Shown here piece by piece: positions 10,606 through 21,504 of a stretch of DNA of 64,000 bases. The notes beneath the pieces were generated by a model. That model had not been told where the DNA came from, searched no databases, and saw only the letters and a program-made list of their open reading frames with translations. The position numbers and the translations under genes are program-made. Where the stretch lies: assembly GCA_947568835.1 (NCBI GenBank), contig OX387611.1:10043850-10107849 (forward strand), in the 5' to 3' direction. Every line of letters begins with the position of its first letter. The stretch's first letter is position 1. This DNA is from Protonemura montana. Lineage: Eukaryota; Arthropoda; Insecta; Plecoptera; Nemouridae.

Positions 10606-10710
10606 GGCTGTAGTGTGACTGGGTGGCACATACCGTTAACACGTGTTTCCGGCTCGTTTGCTCAGCAGAAAGTTTAACATAAACGCTGGCTCTCTGACTA
10701 GACATATGAA
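10606..10710 (-). repeat. Dispersed repeat family X, fragment
   Basis: The minus strand reads AAACTTTCTGCTGAGCAAAC, GAGCCGGAAACACGTGTTAA and GGTATGTGCCACC, matching the 5' end of family X at 9785 and 56395. Confidence 0.7.
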
Positions 10711-11290
10711 CTCAATGGTAAAACTTGAAACTGTCATTGAATGCATCCTCGATAGTGATACAGATCATACAAAGGAAAAATACAAAAGAAAAATACACTT
10801 TTCCGATGAGGATGTTTTCAAAATAGTTTGTGGCTCTTTTCTCCATAAATAAAAAAAAAACTTTGATCCTATTGTGCTATCCTATTTTTGACCTATTGGG
10901 CTAAAAGCATTCTGAACGTTAAATAGTCAATTTATTGATTATTGAAAGAAAATGACAAGAAAATGAAATATCAGCAGTTTGCATTTTCGCTTTTGTACGA
11001 AGCAAAATTGGCCAATTCATCATTTCATCACAACACGAAATGGTATTCGTCATCATTTTCCATATTTTCCAACATATTTCCAGGGCAGCTGGTACATTTC
11101 CCCTCAAAAAGCCAACATTCATCAAAACGCAGTGAAACAAAAAAAATCAAGTTTGCTTTCAATTCATCACTTTCCCCTCTAAAAATGTCATCCCTTTTGA
11201 CGCAAGTTATCTAAACATAAAGAAAAATAGAGGAAATTCGAAAACACCCACCCCTGACGCCAATTGTAACGTATTACAGTCAATAAACCA
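10711..11290. other. Unassigned stretch
   Basis: Short overlapping frames on both strands with no family resemblance. No shared repeat noticed. Confidence 0.4.
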
Positions 11291-12330
11291 GTGTTACAGG
11301 GACAAGGCTAAGCGGTGGCCGGTCCTTGGTGGCCGGTCCGGTCCTTGGTGCTGTTGGACAGCAGCAGCCAACACAGTGTGTCAAAGGGACAAGGCTAAGC
11401 GGTGGCCGGTCCTTGGTGCTGTTGGACAGCAGCAGCCAACACAGTGTGTCAAAGGGACAAGGCTAAGCGGTGGCCGGTCCTTGGTGCTGTTGGACAGCAG
11501 CAGCCAACACAGTGTGTCAAAGAGACAAGGCTAAGCGGTGGCCGGTACTCGGTGCTGTTGGACAGGAGCAGCCAACACAGTGTGTCAAAGGGACAAGGCT
11601 AAGCGGTGGCCGGTCCTTGGTGCTGTTGGACAGGAGCAGCCAACACAGTGTGTCAAAGTGACAAGGCTAAGCGGTGGCCGGTCCTTGGTGCTGTTGGACA
11701 GCAGCTGCCAACACAGTGTGTCAAAGAGACAAGGCTAAGCGGTGGCCGGTCCTTGGTGCTGTTGGACAGCAGCAGCCAACACAGTGTGTCAAAGAGACAA
11801 GGCTAAGCGGTGGCCGGTCCTTGGTGGCCGGTCCGGTCCTTGGACAGGAGCAGGCAACACAGTGTGTCACAGGGACAAGGATAAGCGGTGACCGGTCCTT
11901 GGTGCTGTTGGACAGGAGCAGCCAACACAGTGTGTCACAGGGACAAGGCTAAGCGGTGACCGGTCCTTGGTGCTGTTGGACAGGAGCAGCCAACACAGTG
12001 TGTCACAGGGACAAGGATAAGCGGTAGCCGGTCTTTGGTGCTGTTGGACAGGAGCAGCCAACACAGTGTGCCAAAGGGACAAGGCTAAGCGGTGGCCGGT
12101 CCTTGGTGCTGTTGGGCAGAAGCAGCCAACACAGTGTGTCAAAGGGACAAGGCTAAGCGGTGACCGGTCCTTGGTGCTGTTGGACAGGAGCAGCCAACTC
12201 AGTGTGTCAAAGGGACAAGGCTAAGCGGTGGCCGGTCCTTGGTGCTGTTGGACAGGAGCAGCCAACACAGTGTGTCAAAGGGACAAGGCTAAGCGGTGGC
12301 CGGTTCTTCGTGCTGTTGGACAGGAGCAGG
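11291..12330 (+). repeat. 68-bp SINE-derived satellite, array 1, about 15 copies
   Basis: The unit runs AGGCTAAGCGGTGGCCGGTC, CTTGGTGCTGTTGGACAG, then GAGCAGCCAACACAGTGTGT and CAAAGGGACA. Two units near 11325 and 11822 carry a short internal duplication of GGCCGGTCC. The part TAAGC.GGTGG..CCTTGGTGCT..GACAGGAG resembles the central domain of the 5S-headed SINE, and CACAGTGTGTCAAA resembles its CAGTGCGTCGTTAAA terminus. The roughly 65-residue frames starting in each unit are by-products. Confidence 0.95.
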
Positions 12331-12400
12331 CTGCTTGCTGGTACCAGATTGACCCTAAGCTCCCTGCCAGGCTAGGCTATCTTCATCATCAGCCTATTAT
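12331..12400 (+). mobile_element. 5S-headed SINE tail closing array 1
   Basis: TGCTGGTACCAGATTGACCC, CTCCCTGCCAGGCTAGGCTA and TTCATCATCAGCC follow the last satellite unit in the same order as the SINE tail, so the array lies inside a SINE. Confidence 0.65.
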
Positions 12401-13595
12401 CAACATATTGTATTACAATGATTGAGTTGATGTGCATTTAGCATGTAATTCATTCAGCGAAAATGACAACATAGGTTATGTGAGGTGCTTAAAGCCTGAT
12501 AAAACATTTACTCATCTTTCATTCATTCATCCTTTTGTCATCCTCATGAAAATTTTTGACGTCTGGCACCAATATTTCCTCTTACATTCGCTGTAAACTT
12601 TCTCATCCGATTTCACCGCCATCTGGAAACAATTCCTATGCCTTCGAGCTCGTGTCGACACCAGCGCGATGTGGCCGGAGAGCACGCGGTCGGAACGTGA
12701 ACTAGCGTGACAGGCGATATCTGCTGCTACCAGCACGGCTTGATGGATTCTTTATCTCCATTCTACTCTTGTCTACTCCATTGTGATACATGGTAGTGGT
12801 CGTTGCGTAGTGGCGTAGCGTCTGGTTCAACTGTTAAGAACCTCAGTGATGGTTGATTTAACTAAATCTCTTTAAAGCTTGCTCCATTGCGGTTTAAATA
12901 GGCGTTAAAAGTCTGAGAATACAATTTATCGCTATTGGGAAGGCGTTATTTAGAAATGTTTTAAAATTAGGGTGTTTAGAAAAAAATAGAAAAACATATG
13001 TTGAATTAAGATTTGGTGACCGCTTTGACTTGTTATGTATCATTGATGAGCGTAACGCGCTAAGCGAGCGGATCAAAATCTTAAATTATAATTTATAAAT
13101 ATGTAATTTATTATAAATACTAATTTAAAATCTTAAACGCCTGCTCAGATTTGAACGAAGTTTGCTGAGCACATTTTTGTGTTCCCAGCGCAAAGACCTC
13201 CTGCGTTTTGTCAGCAAAATTAGTCAAATATTTTTGAAACTATTCACAATTTACGAACATTTTCAGAATTCTTTTATTACGTTTTCGAGTTGTACAGCCA
13301 AAAAAAATACGTTAAATACATCAAAGTGTGATGTTTTTGAGCGTGAATGTGTTTTCTTTCTCTTATTATTTTTACAAAATGTCCGACAAAATTTCATTAA
13401 ATTTAGCGCTGTCCGAATCTTTTAGTATTTAAAATTGGACAAATAGGGATTAAAATTTTAAACCGTGATTTGTAGATAAAAAATAAGTGGCACCAATTAT
13501 ATTTCGTTGGTATTTCCGTGTCACTTAATATTTAATTGCAAAGCAAATTTATTGAAAACACCGACTTCTCTTGCCCTAGTACTTGTTTCTATGGT
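12401..13595. other. Unassigned stretch
   Basis: A locally GC-richer patch at about 12600-12740. A minus-strand frame of 69 codons there has no recognisable family. The rest is AT-rich. Confidence 0.4.
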
Positions 13596-13597
13596 GC

Positions 13598-13935
13598 TAT
13601 GGAAGATATTATCAACACTATAACCGTCTCAAAAATTGATGCCCAAAAGGGGACTCGAACCACGATCTCCACCTATCGCGGGTGTTGCTCTGAACCATTG
13701 AGCTACTTGGACACTGGCTTTTTGAGACGATTTTAGTGTATTTGATGAGAATGACAGTTCTCCAAGGAGTAGAACCAAGAGACTGTGAATACTCACAGTT
13801 ACTCTGATTCTAGTGACGCTATATCACGTCACAACCTGTCAAACTCGAGTAACTCTCAATTGCTTTTAGATACGTTTTACGTTGTAAATTCTAATTTAAA
13901 TTGCAAACGCTTGCAATGCGCTGGGTATTTTATTA
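13598..13935 (-). mobile_element. tRNA-like SINE with extended body
   Basis: Inverted arms (ACTATAACCGTCTCAAAAAT; CTTTTTGAGACGATTTTAGTG) enclose a minus-strand tRNA-like core. Beyond the right arm lies a further block: GATGAGAATGACAGTTCTCC, AAGGAGTAGAACC, TCTGATTCTAGTGACGCTAT and CCTGTCAAACTCGAGTAACT, ending in TTGCAAACGCTTGCAATGCG. The same body occurs at 53658, 54418 and, diverged, 31215. Confidence 0.82.
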
Positions 13936-14075
13936 TTATCAACACTAATAACCTCTCAAAAATTGATGCCCAAACGCGGACTATTTTTGAGACGATAGAA
14001 GTGTTCATAATAATAATAAAACAAAGTATAAAAGTTCATAATAATGAACCACTCTGCGCATTGTAAGCATTCGCA
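13936..14075 (-). mobile_element. tRNA-like SINE, second copy with deleted core
   Basis: Starts directly after the preceding copy: CACTAATAACCTCTCAAAAAT, GATGCCCAAACGCGGACT, then immediately TTTTTGAGACGATAGAAGTG. The arms remain but most of the tRNA-like core is lost, leaving a short hairpin. Ends near a degenerate GTAAGCATTCGC. Confidence 0.75.
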
Positions 14076-14505
14076 ATTTATATCTGATTTTAAAGCATCA
14101 GGGAGACATTTTGAGAATCAGCCCAAAAACAACCCCTAGCGGTCGCCACTAGCAGCACCACAAGCACCCGCCGGATAAATCGTTTATCCTTGTCGTTTCA
14201 CCGGGCGAGTGATACAAACGCCTGGGCATACATCTCCTTCTCTATCCATCTCTCTCTCTCTCTCTCTTGGAGTTCGTCTGAAGCTTTGTCGATAAGACCG
14301 AGACGCTCCAGACGGAATCTAGTGGTCCAGACGATCGGTGTGGCCGTGAAATGGTGCCTCAAATGCAGACTTTTCGAACCGTTGCTAAAAGTCTAAGGGG
14401 AATGGGCGGAGAGAGCGCTGTGCACCAATGTGGGTAAATATAATCATGAAACAAGATGGCGGATGAGTTTTTTTAGACCTTTTGTAAGTTGTGATTGACA
14501 GTAAG
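14076..14505. other. Unassigned stretch with a (TC)n microsatellite
   Basis: A TC dinucleotide run at about 14246-14268. A C/G-richer patch at 14120-14350. No gene recognised. Confidence 0.45.
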
Positions 14506-14507
14506 TG

Positions 14508-14735
14508 CAACCGCAAGCTTCCCGTGATATCACTGAAGTTAAGCGACACTGCGCTGCGTCGGGTATTGGATGGGTGACCACCGAACGGGAAACACCGGTT
14601 CTTGTGAGATCACCGAAGTTAAGCAACACTGCGCTGGGTCAGGTATTGGGTGACTGATCACCGAACGGTTTGGCTTGTTTTAAACACCGGTCCTCGTGAG
14701 ATCACCGAAGTTAAGCAACACTGAATCTCAGTATG
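14508..14735 (+). mobile_element. Three tandem 5S rRNA-like SINE head modules
   Basis: Three copies of GATCACCGAAGTTAAGCA-type sequence at about 14525, 14610 and 14700, each followed (except the truncated last) by GGTATTGGATGGGTGACCA-like box C sequence and separated by CGAACGG..AAACACCGG linkers. No SINE body follows. The 5S identity covers only the internal-promoter half, so these are not 5S genes. Confidence 0.82.
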
Positions 14736-16966
14736 CATATTTGATAATGCTAACGTTCTTTCACTTCCATATTTCTGGTTGCTAGTGGTTCTGAAAGTAA
14801 CAAACTCTAGCATTTTTTTAAAGTGTCTCTCAAGGTCAGGGTTATATGATATCACCGGACATATTATGTATCATCATGGTAGCTCCACGAAATGGCGTTC
14901 TAGAGCCTCGGGAAGCGACGTTATGGAGGAAATACAAGAGATCCTTAACGAGATATGTCTGGCTATTTGATACGTTTCTGAAGTCCAATCACGGTACGTC
15001 GTATCTGCGCAGATTGGCGTTCCTCGAAAGAGCATTGAGCAGCCAAACATGATATCTTCCTTCATTTATCTAACAACATCACATGCTTCATGATGAGGCA
15101 CAGAGTATTGCACGAAAATGATGTTGAATGATTTTAAAAATTAGGAAAGACAGGGATAGGGATTGTGTTGGGAGAGTGGAATGATATTAGTGGTACGGGA
15201 GAAAAAGGGATGAAAAATTCAAAAAGATTTAGGGAATGTATGAAGAAAGGGATGTGAATGGAAGAATGAAAGGGAATGTCAGACACTTTAGATAATTGTA
15301 GAAATCTGTTTCAAATTAAATATATATATATTCATGGAAAGGGAACTGGAATAAATATCAAAATTTTATTTTAAGATGTTTTAACTCTTTGCAACACTAA
15401 GTTTTTACAAACAAACTGGATAAATTGGAAAAGCTAACGCTCTTGCCATAGATATAAGATGTATGAAAATCTTGAAAGAAGCACCAAATCAACGAAAAGT
15501 CCACACAACATTTTCCTTAGGCCAATGCGTGGTTCATTGACAACTAACTCCAGATGTTTTCATCTCTAGAAAATGTTCCCATCGGCAAAACCATCCAATC
15601 AGGCGATTGGAAAGAAAATGTGGTTGCTTTGAGCTGGCAACTCGTATCGACCCAATCATCTAACACCACTCTACGAAATGATATTGCAATTGAGTTGTGT
15701 CGATGGCACAAATTTCATCAGGTTGGATCTTTGAAAAAGGCGAGAGATTGTTAAATGGGCACAAAAAAAAAGGTAAATCAGAACGGTTTTACTTTTTATA
15801 ATTCTCGTTCTGATCTTATTCCTTGAAGCATTTGTCATTGACGAGATATATCATGGTGTCCTTTCGGAGAATAGTCGTTGAACATTTTGGCAGCTTGGTG
15901 GAAAATATATTTTCATTAACAACGTAATTGGGTATTATTTTTAAACTGATTGATACGCGTTCAGGTAACAAGGTCCTAGGAGATTTTCTAGTGATAAAGA
16001 GATAAAGAAACGGATGGAATCAATCCACCAACGAAAAAAAAATAAATAAAGAGAAAGTTTTTTTTTATGTTAATTCAATGACAAGAATCAGAATTTTTTT
16101 TAGAATGGAGTATATAAAGTATAAGTATTTTGTGAACAATTTGAATTGCACACAGTTTTGTTTATAGTTGTTACTGAATTTTGTTTAGAAAACGTATATA
16201 CATTTATTTGAATAGATTTGAAATGAGCTTTTTTCAAAACAAATTCTCGAATCCAACAAAGCACTCATATCGCACAAACATAGCTACTAAACCGAACAGT
16301 TTGTACCAATGACAGAGCTGGAAATTTGTTACATTTCCAGCCAGTCTTATGAAAACAACAAAGAATGAAAATAGAAAATGGTCATGCAGAAGCATTCAAC
16401 ATTACTGCCGTAATAGGCATTCATAGGAACAGCAAATCATATTACCAAGACTAGCGTCCACCTAAAATCACAATAGACACCGTAACGAACTATTTAACAA
16501 ATTCAAAAGGTTTGCAGCATACTGAATTAGATTTATCATTCACGTTGTCTATACCTACCTTCGACAGCTATTGTATTTTCAACAAAGGTGAATTAATATT
16601 TGCCATTTGTAGAAAGGGTTTCTCTATGCTTAGATAGCAGATGTGTTAAATCAACATTGTGACCGCATTCCGCTAGTTTGCGGACCGCCCGCCAGAGTGT
16701 TTTAATCACAGAAGTCATCTTGCTCGGCTCACAGAATAATTATCTTGGCAAACAACAAGAGGTTCTACAATTGGAAATGTTGTTTTAGCTAAAATACAAG
16801 AAATGGACAAGGTGGCCATTTGCAAATAGGAATCACAAGATGTCGGACAGGGTCGCATCGGCAGGGGTTTCACAAAATATAGGTTTATTTATAAGCTATT
16901 AAAGCAAAATAACCTAAGTAATCGAAAATGTGTTGATGAGAGCAGAGATAAATCTTCAATTTAAGA
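14736..16966. other. Long unassigned stretch
   Basis: 2.2 kb with no recognised repeat, RNA or gene. A 66-codon plus-strand frame at 15554-15754 has no family resemblance. It looks like single-copy DNA as far as the window can show. Confidence 0.4.
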
Positions 16967-16967
16967 T

Positions 16968-17310
16968 GGCCATCATACACACGGCCAGTTCTGTTCGAGA
17001 GAGATTGGAGGGATGAAAGCTAGTAGGTCCAGAAACTTCATTCGCCTTGCTTATCAACCTCTTGACGGAATGTGCTCCTAGAATCCTGGAATACGGTTAG
17101 AATCCTGTTTGTTGGTGTGGTACCGTCATTAGGAAGTGATGCTAATCCGGTGGTGCGGTTGATAGGTAGGAACTCCTCTACAGAAGTATTTGCCAGCACT
17201 GGGTTTTCCCTGCTCCCTTCTAGACTAGATACGGTTCATCATCATCATCATTCACTCCTTCACAAACGCCATAAGGCCATTTGTTAAAACAGTGCCTTGT
17301 TAAACACAAC
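16968..17310 (+). mobile_element. 5S-headed SINE, diverged
   Basis: Starts in the last part of the head (GACCATC-like, CACGGCCAGTTCTGTTCG), with the body CTTGCTTATCAACCTCTTGA, a degraded centre (TTAGGAAGTGATGCTAATCC), the TTCATCATCATCATC tail and CAGTGCCTTGTTAAACAC. Many substitutions and small insertions mark it as an old copy. Confidence 0.8.
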
Positions 17311-17955
17311 AAAAGGTTACTGTTGCAAGTCAGCTGTGTGGTCGGCCATCTTGGTAAATACGTCATTAGTCGCACGACGGGTTGCATACCCCTGCACCTT
17401 ACAGTTCAACATGGCGGCGAGTTATATTGACGTTTCCCCAATTGGACTTGCTAATGTTGTCCACATTAATTGTTGACAGGTGGAGCGCTGAAGAGCAAAC
17501 AAAGCAGCTTGGAACCCATGAGCAGGGCACACCTGAAAATTGTTTATGTGGTAAACCAGAGCAATTCATGACCCTCGTTCTGTTTTGGGCAGCAAGAAAG
17601 AAGAACGAGCTTCCATGCTTGGTGGTTACAATGTTTTATTTCATTGACTGGTTTTTGAGTTCATGGCCATGCTATATTTAAGATCCAGTGTACCTAACGC
17701 AGCTGCAAATAATGGTTGGATGGTGGATGAGAAATTGATCCTAATTAGCTATGAAACAAAATATCGTACAGCTTGAGTAATGGCATGCACAATGGACTCA
17801 TTATGTTTAACGAAGTTGTTATTGATATTGATGAAGGTAAATAAATAATGCATGATATTGACGTTCACACAAGAAAAATAGAGTAAGGAGAAAAAAACTA
17901 TTACAGCAAACTCGAACAAAGTATAGACATTATAATCTGACAAAAAAAGATAGCC
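17311..17955. other. Unassigned stretch
   Basis: Begins with one CAGCTGTGTGGTCGGCCAT, a motif of the 67-bp array at 29.1 kb. An ATGGCGGCG at about 17411 opens a 22-codon frame ending in TGA. A 99-codon overlapping frame has no known family. Confidence 0.4.
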
Positions 17956-17957
17956 AA

Positions 17958-18375
17958 TAGACCAGTGCTAGCACAGTGCGTCTAAAGGACAAAGCTAAGC
18001 GGTGGCCGCTCCTTGGTGCTGTTGGACAGGAGCAGCCAACACAGTGTGTCAAAGGGACAAGGCTAAGCGGTGGCCGCTCCTTGGTGCTGTTAGACAGGAG
18101 CAGCCAACACAGTGTGTCAAAGTGACAAGGCTAAGCGGTGGCCGGTCCTCGGTGCTGTTGGACAGGAGCAGCCAACACATTGTGTCAAAGTGACAAGGCT
18201 AAGCGGTGGCCGGTCCTTGGTGCTGTTGGACAGGAGCAGCCAACACAGTGTGTCAAAGGGACAAGGCTAAGTGGTGGCCGGTCCTTGGTGCTGTTGGACA
18301 GGAGCAGCCAACACAGTGTGTCAAAGGGACAAGGCCAAGCAGAAGCCGGTCATTGGTGATGTTGGACAAGAGTAG
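17958..18375 (+). repeat. 68-bp SINE-derived satellite, array 2, about 6 copies
   Basis: The array opens with AGACCAGTGCTAGCACAGTG and CGTCTAAAGGACAAAGC, a direct link from SINE-tail sequence (AGACCAGTGC...CAGTGCGTCGTTAAA) into the first satellite unit. Units match array 1 closely. Confidence 0.95.
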
Positions 18376-18425
18376 ACTACATTCTGGCACCGTGTTCACC
18401 CTAGGCTCTTTGCCATACGAGACTA
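18376..18425 (+). mobile_element. 5S-headed SINE tail closing array 2
   Basis: AGACTACATTCTGGCACCGT and CTAGGCTCTTTGCCATACGA parallel the SINE block GTAGGCTACGTGCCGGCACC...CTCCCTTCTAGGC. Confidence 0.6.
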
Positions 18426-18828
18426 CACTACTACCCCAAGTTTACAGAACGCACCGACGCTCTCGGGGCGTCGCGACGCCAATAATCATGACCGACGCCC
18501 GGCGCCGTTACGATCGATACAGCCACCTGATATCGGAGCGTATGGCTGCCTTGCTCGCACTTTAAGACAACTGAATCTAGTTGTCTCTCTCGGACTATAA
18601 GACCTATGTTTATAGCTGTCTCTCTTGCACTTGCTCGCGAGCTAACCGATGCAACGGGTGGCTGCAAGTTGAAGTGGGAGACGGAAAAGAGCTTCATGAA
18701 GTTTTGACTGACTTCAGCAAACTTTGCAGAAAGCAGCGGTCGGAAGCAACCGAGGGTAATAGAGCTTGGAATAAACCATAACAAAAACTGATAGAGATTT
18801 ATATGAGCAGAATGCAAAAGAAGCACCG
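18426..18828. other. Unassigned GC-richer stretch
   Basis: About 18440-18700 is richer in CpG than its surroundings. Frames on both strands (up to 151 codons) lack any recognisable family. No call made. Confidence 0.35.
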
Positions 18829-18829
18829 A

Positions 18830-18970
18830 ACTGTTTGGCGTGCTGGAAACACCGGTCCTCATGAGATCACCGAAGTTAAGTAACACTGCGCTGGGTCAGG
18901 TATTTGATGGGTGACCAACGAACAGTTTGGCGTGTTGGAAACACCGGTCTGTCGGAAATCACCGGCGTGA
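18830..18970 (+). mobile_element. Two 5S rRNA-like SINE head modules
   Basis: GATCACCGAAGTTAAGTAAC with GGTATTTGATGGGTGACCAA, then GTTTGGCGTGTTGGAAACAC and a damaged second module (AAATCACCGGCGTGAT). No SINE body follows. Confidence 0.8.
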
Positions 18971-19600
18971 TAAGACTAATCTGCAAATGATGTTGTTCCA
19001 AATTTGGTTACTGCTAACAAATTGGACGCCTTTCTATTCCAATCGCTCTCTCTCTCTCTCCTTTTTTTATTTTACTCTCTCTATGTATCTCACTCTCTAA
19101 GGAAAAAGCAACGTATGCCGAACATTTTTGGCTGCCACTGCAAAAGACAATAGCTACGTGAGAATGGGATATTAACCATTGTACCACGAGAAGTATTGAA
19201 AATCAATGTCTTGAGCCGATCTTTTCAACGGAAAAATTCTTTGAAACCGTCAGAGTATTAGATTCCATTTTCTTCCATTTTTTTCGGATCGCTATTAAAG
19301 TGCTCTGAGAGTTGCCAGCGTATCAAATTTAGTTGCATGCATTATTTCACATAGCAAGAAATACCAAGAAAAAATCGCAATGCAAAATCTGATACATATT
19401 CTCGATAATGGTGTACGTGTTATGTTTCAATCTATAGTGTTACTCTAAAACTCAGTTGCATCAATTTCTCACAGTAAGTTTACGCATTTTTAATGTCAAT
19501 ATCTACCTCACATGTCAGCTGTCAGAATTGATTGATTTGGTTGCGTTGCCGAATGTATCTTCCACCGAGGACATGCATTGCAATTATATATCTGGTGTTT
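18971..19600. other. Unassigned stretch
   Basis: A short TC/CT-rich tract near 19046-19085; otherwise nothing recognised. Confidence 0.4.
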
Positions 19601-19602
19601 AC

Positions 19603-19835
19603 CTGATTGGAAGGGGTGGGGTTAGGTACGTGAGTTGGCAACACAGCTTAGATGGTCGAGTCGAGACGGGTTGAAATGTTGACACCTGACAAGATGGACA
19701 TGAATCGAACAAAGACCCTCCTGATGGGAAGGGCTGGGGGGTAGGTACATGAGTTGGCAACACAGCTTAGATGGTCGAGTCGAGACGGGTTGAAATGTTG
19801 ACACCTGACAAGATGGACATGAATCGAACAAATAC
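19603..19835 (+). repeat. 119-bp tandem duplication
   Basis: GTTGGCAACACAGCTTAGAT occurs at 19634 and 19753, 119 bp apart. The two copies are nearly identical through GACATGAATCGAACAAA. No coding similarity. Confidence 0.93.
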
Positions 19836-20044
19836 CCAACTGATTTCCACTTGAAAATGGGCCGAATTAATAAAGCCGAGTTTAAGATGATCCCTCAAAA
19901 ATGAAAGATAGCCAGTCAATCACAGACGGTGTTTCCAGATTTTCAGTGGTTGTTACCTTAGTTATAACATTTTTTCCTCCAAGCCTTGATCTGTCCCCTG
20001 TAGTGGTGGTCCTAAAGCTCACAAAATCAGGATGTAATTATTTT

Positions 20045-20120
20045 CCCTGGATAGCTCAATTGGTAAGCATCAGACCAGCAATCCTAAGGTCCCGGGTTCA
20101 AATTGCCGTTATGGTTTGTT
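20045..20120 (+). other. tRNA-like sequence (pseudo-tRNA or SINE head)
   Basis: GATAGCTCAATTGGTAAGCA is an A-box/D-arm and GGTCCCGGGTTCAAATTGC a T-arm/B-box at tRNA-like spacing. The acceptor ends do not pair, so it is unlikely to be a working tRNA gene. It differs from the other tRNA-like family in the window. Confidence 0.6.
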
Positions 20121-20568
20121 TGGAAGCTTAGTCAAGCGAGCTTTTCTCGATTTTAATCATATTAGAAAATTTCCGTTCCAAAATACACCACTCTATTACC
20201 ATACTATCAAATTAGCATATGATGTACCCTTTTGACTCCAAATATCTTAACAATTAAAATTTAAAACACACTGCAAAAAGAAAAAGTAATTTAAATTTCA
20301 CTTTTAACTCAGAGATGAGCGGCTCGTATAAGGAAATATCATAAATAAAAGATGAGTGTTAGTTTTTTTTTCTTCCCAGCTGTACGCCGGGTGGTTCAAA
20401 GCAACCGTTCGCTGTTTGAGTATGCTCAGGTTGGACGGGCATTTCCTGCCACGAGCGCTAGGGCAGGGAGATTTAGCACCTGCAATTACTCCATACCGTT
20501 TGACTCAAGCGCGGTGAAATCTAAGGAGCCTATATCTTGGGAATAAGTTAGCGGGTCACGTAAAGAGC
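20121..20568. other. Unassigned stretch
   Basis: No recognised feature. Confidence 0.4.
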
Positions 20569-20569
20569 A

Positions 20570-20965
20570 TTCCAGACGGTTTGACCAGCTGGAAACACCG
20601 GTTCTGGTAAGATCACTAAGTTGAGCAACACTGCGCTGAGTCAGGTATTGGATGGGTGACCACTGAACGGTTTGAGTTCATAAACTGGTCTTCGTGAGAT
20701 CACGGAAGTTAAGCAACACTACGCTGGGTCAGGTATTGGATGGGTGATTATCACACACATGACCAGTTCTGTTCGGGAGAGAGGTTAGAGGGACGAAAGT
20801 AAGTACAGCAACTTCATCCGCCTTGCTTATCAACCTCTCGACAGCATGGATTTGTGGAGGAATCCTGTTGTTCGAGTTGTACCGTCCTTCGGAAGAGACT
20901 TTAAGCCGGTGAAAACCCTTGACAGGAGTAAGCTAAGTGCCGCTTTGTTTACCAGGAGCAACAGT
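20570..20965 (+). mobile_element. 5S-headed SINE with two head modules, 3' truncated
   Basis: Two head modules (about 20600 and 20690), then CCAGTTCTGTTCGGGAGAGA, the body CAACTTCATCCGCCTTGC, the centre TTCGGAAGAGACTTTAAGCC and GACAGGAGTAAGC. The CAT-rich tail and GTCGTTAAAC end are missing. Confidence 0.85.
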
Positions 20966-21503
20966 TTTTATTTTGTTACCATATGTTCATCTTAACCACC
21001 GGTTGCTTCTTTAACTAGGCAATAAAAACTGTCGCTGAAGATGAAAAGAATTGCAAGAAACCAAGGCATCTTATAAGGAAAGAAGGTAGAAAGAAAAAAT
21101 CGTGCTCTCTCTCTCTCTCGTTGTTTTTCTCTGTTTTATCTTCTCTCGCCCATCCTCCTTTATTTACTGCTTGAGAAGGCCAAGAAAAATAGCGCATTAA
21201 ATGGTAATAATGATTATTTATAGGCAACGGCAGTCTTTCTAAGCTGAGGTAAAAGAGGTTTCTCTCCTGCTTCATGTAGCTTTAACCACTTGAGAGACGA
21301 ACATTATCTTCGTTTTAATTACGCTTCGCGATTCTAAAGAAGATTATGACAGGCATTTGTAAGTTTTGAATTACCTTGAGACTTTTAAGTCATTTGTTCA
21401 ATCTTTGCAAGTTGTAAGTATTTTATTTTATAGTGGACGGGTTAAGTCGCCTTACATTTCTATATTTAATTACCACGATTATATGTTATTTGTCAGTTTA
21501 TTA
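20966..21503. other. Unassigned stretch
   Basis: Contains a CT-rich tract near 21100-21120. No gene or shared repeat recognised. Confidence 0.4.
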
Positions 21504-21504
21504 T

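Noticed and set aside
11291-12330. CRISPR array
   Set aside because: Units are contiguous without variable spacers, and the sequence is eukaryotic.
14508-14735. Functional 5S rRNA genes
   Set aside because: Only the internal-promoter half matches 5S rRNA. The 5' and 3' parts that form helix I are missing, and other copies are joined to SINE bodies.
17382-17681. A 99-codon frame near an ATGGCGGCG start
   Set aside because: The ATGGCGGCG start is in a different frame that ends after 22 codons, and neither peptide has a recognisable family.
20045-20120. Functional tRNA gene
   Set aside because: The acceptor stem does not pair, and no typical T-run terminator follows closely.
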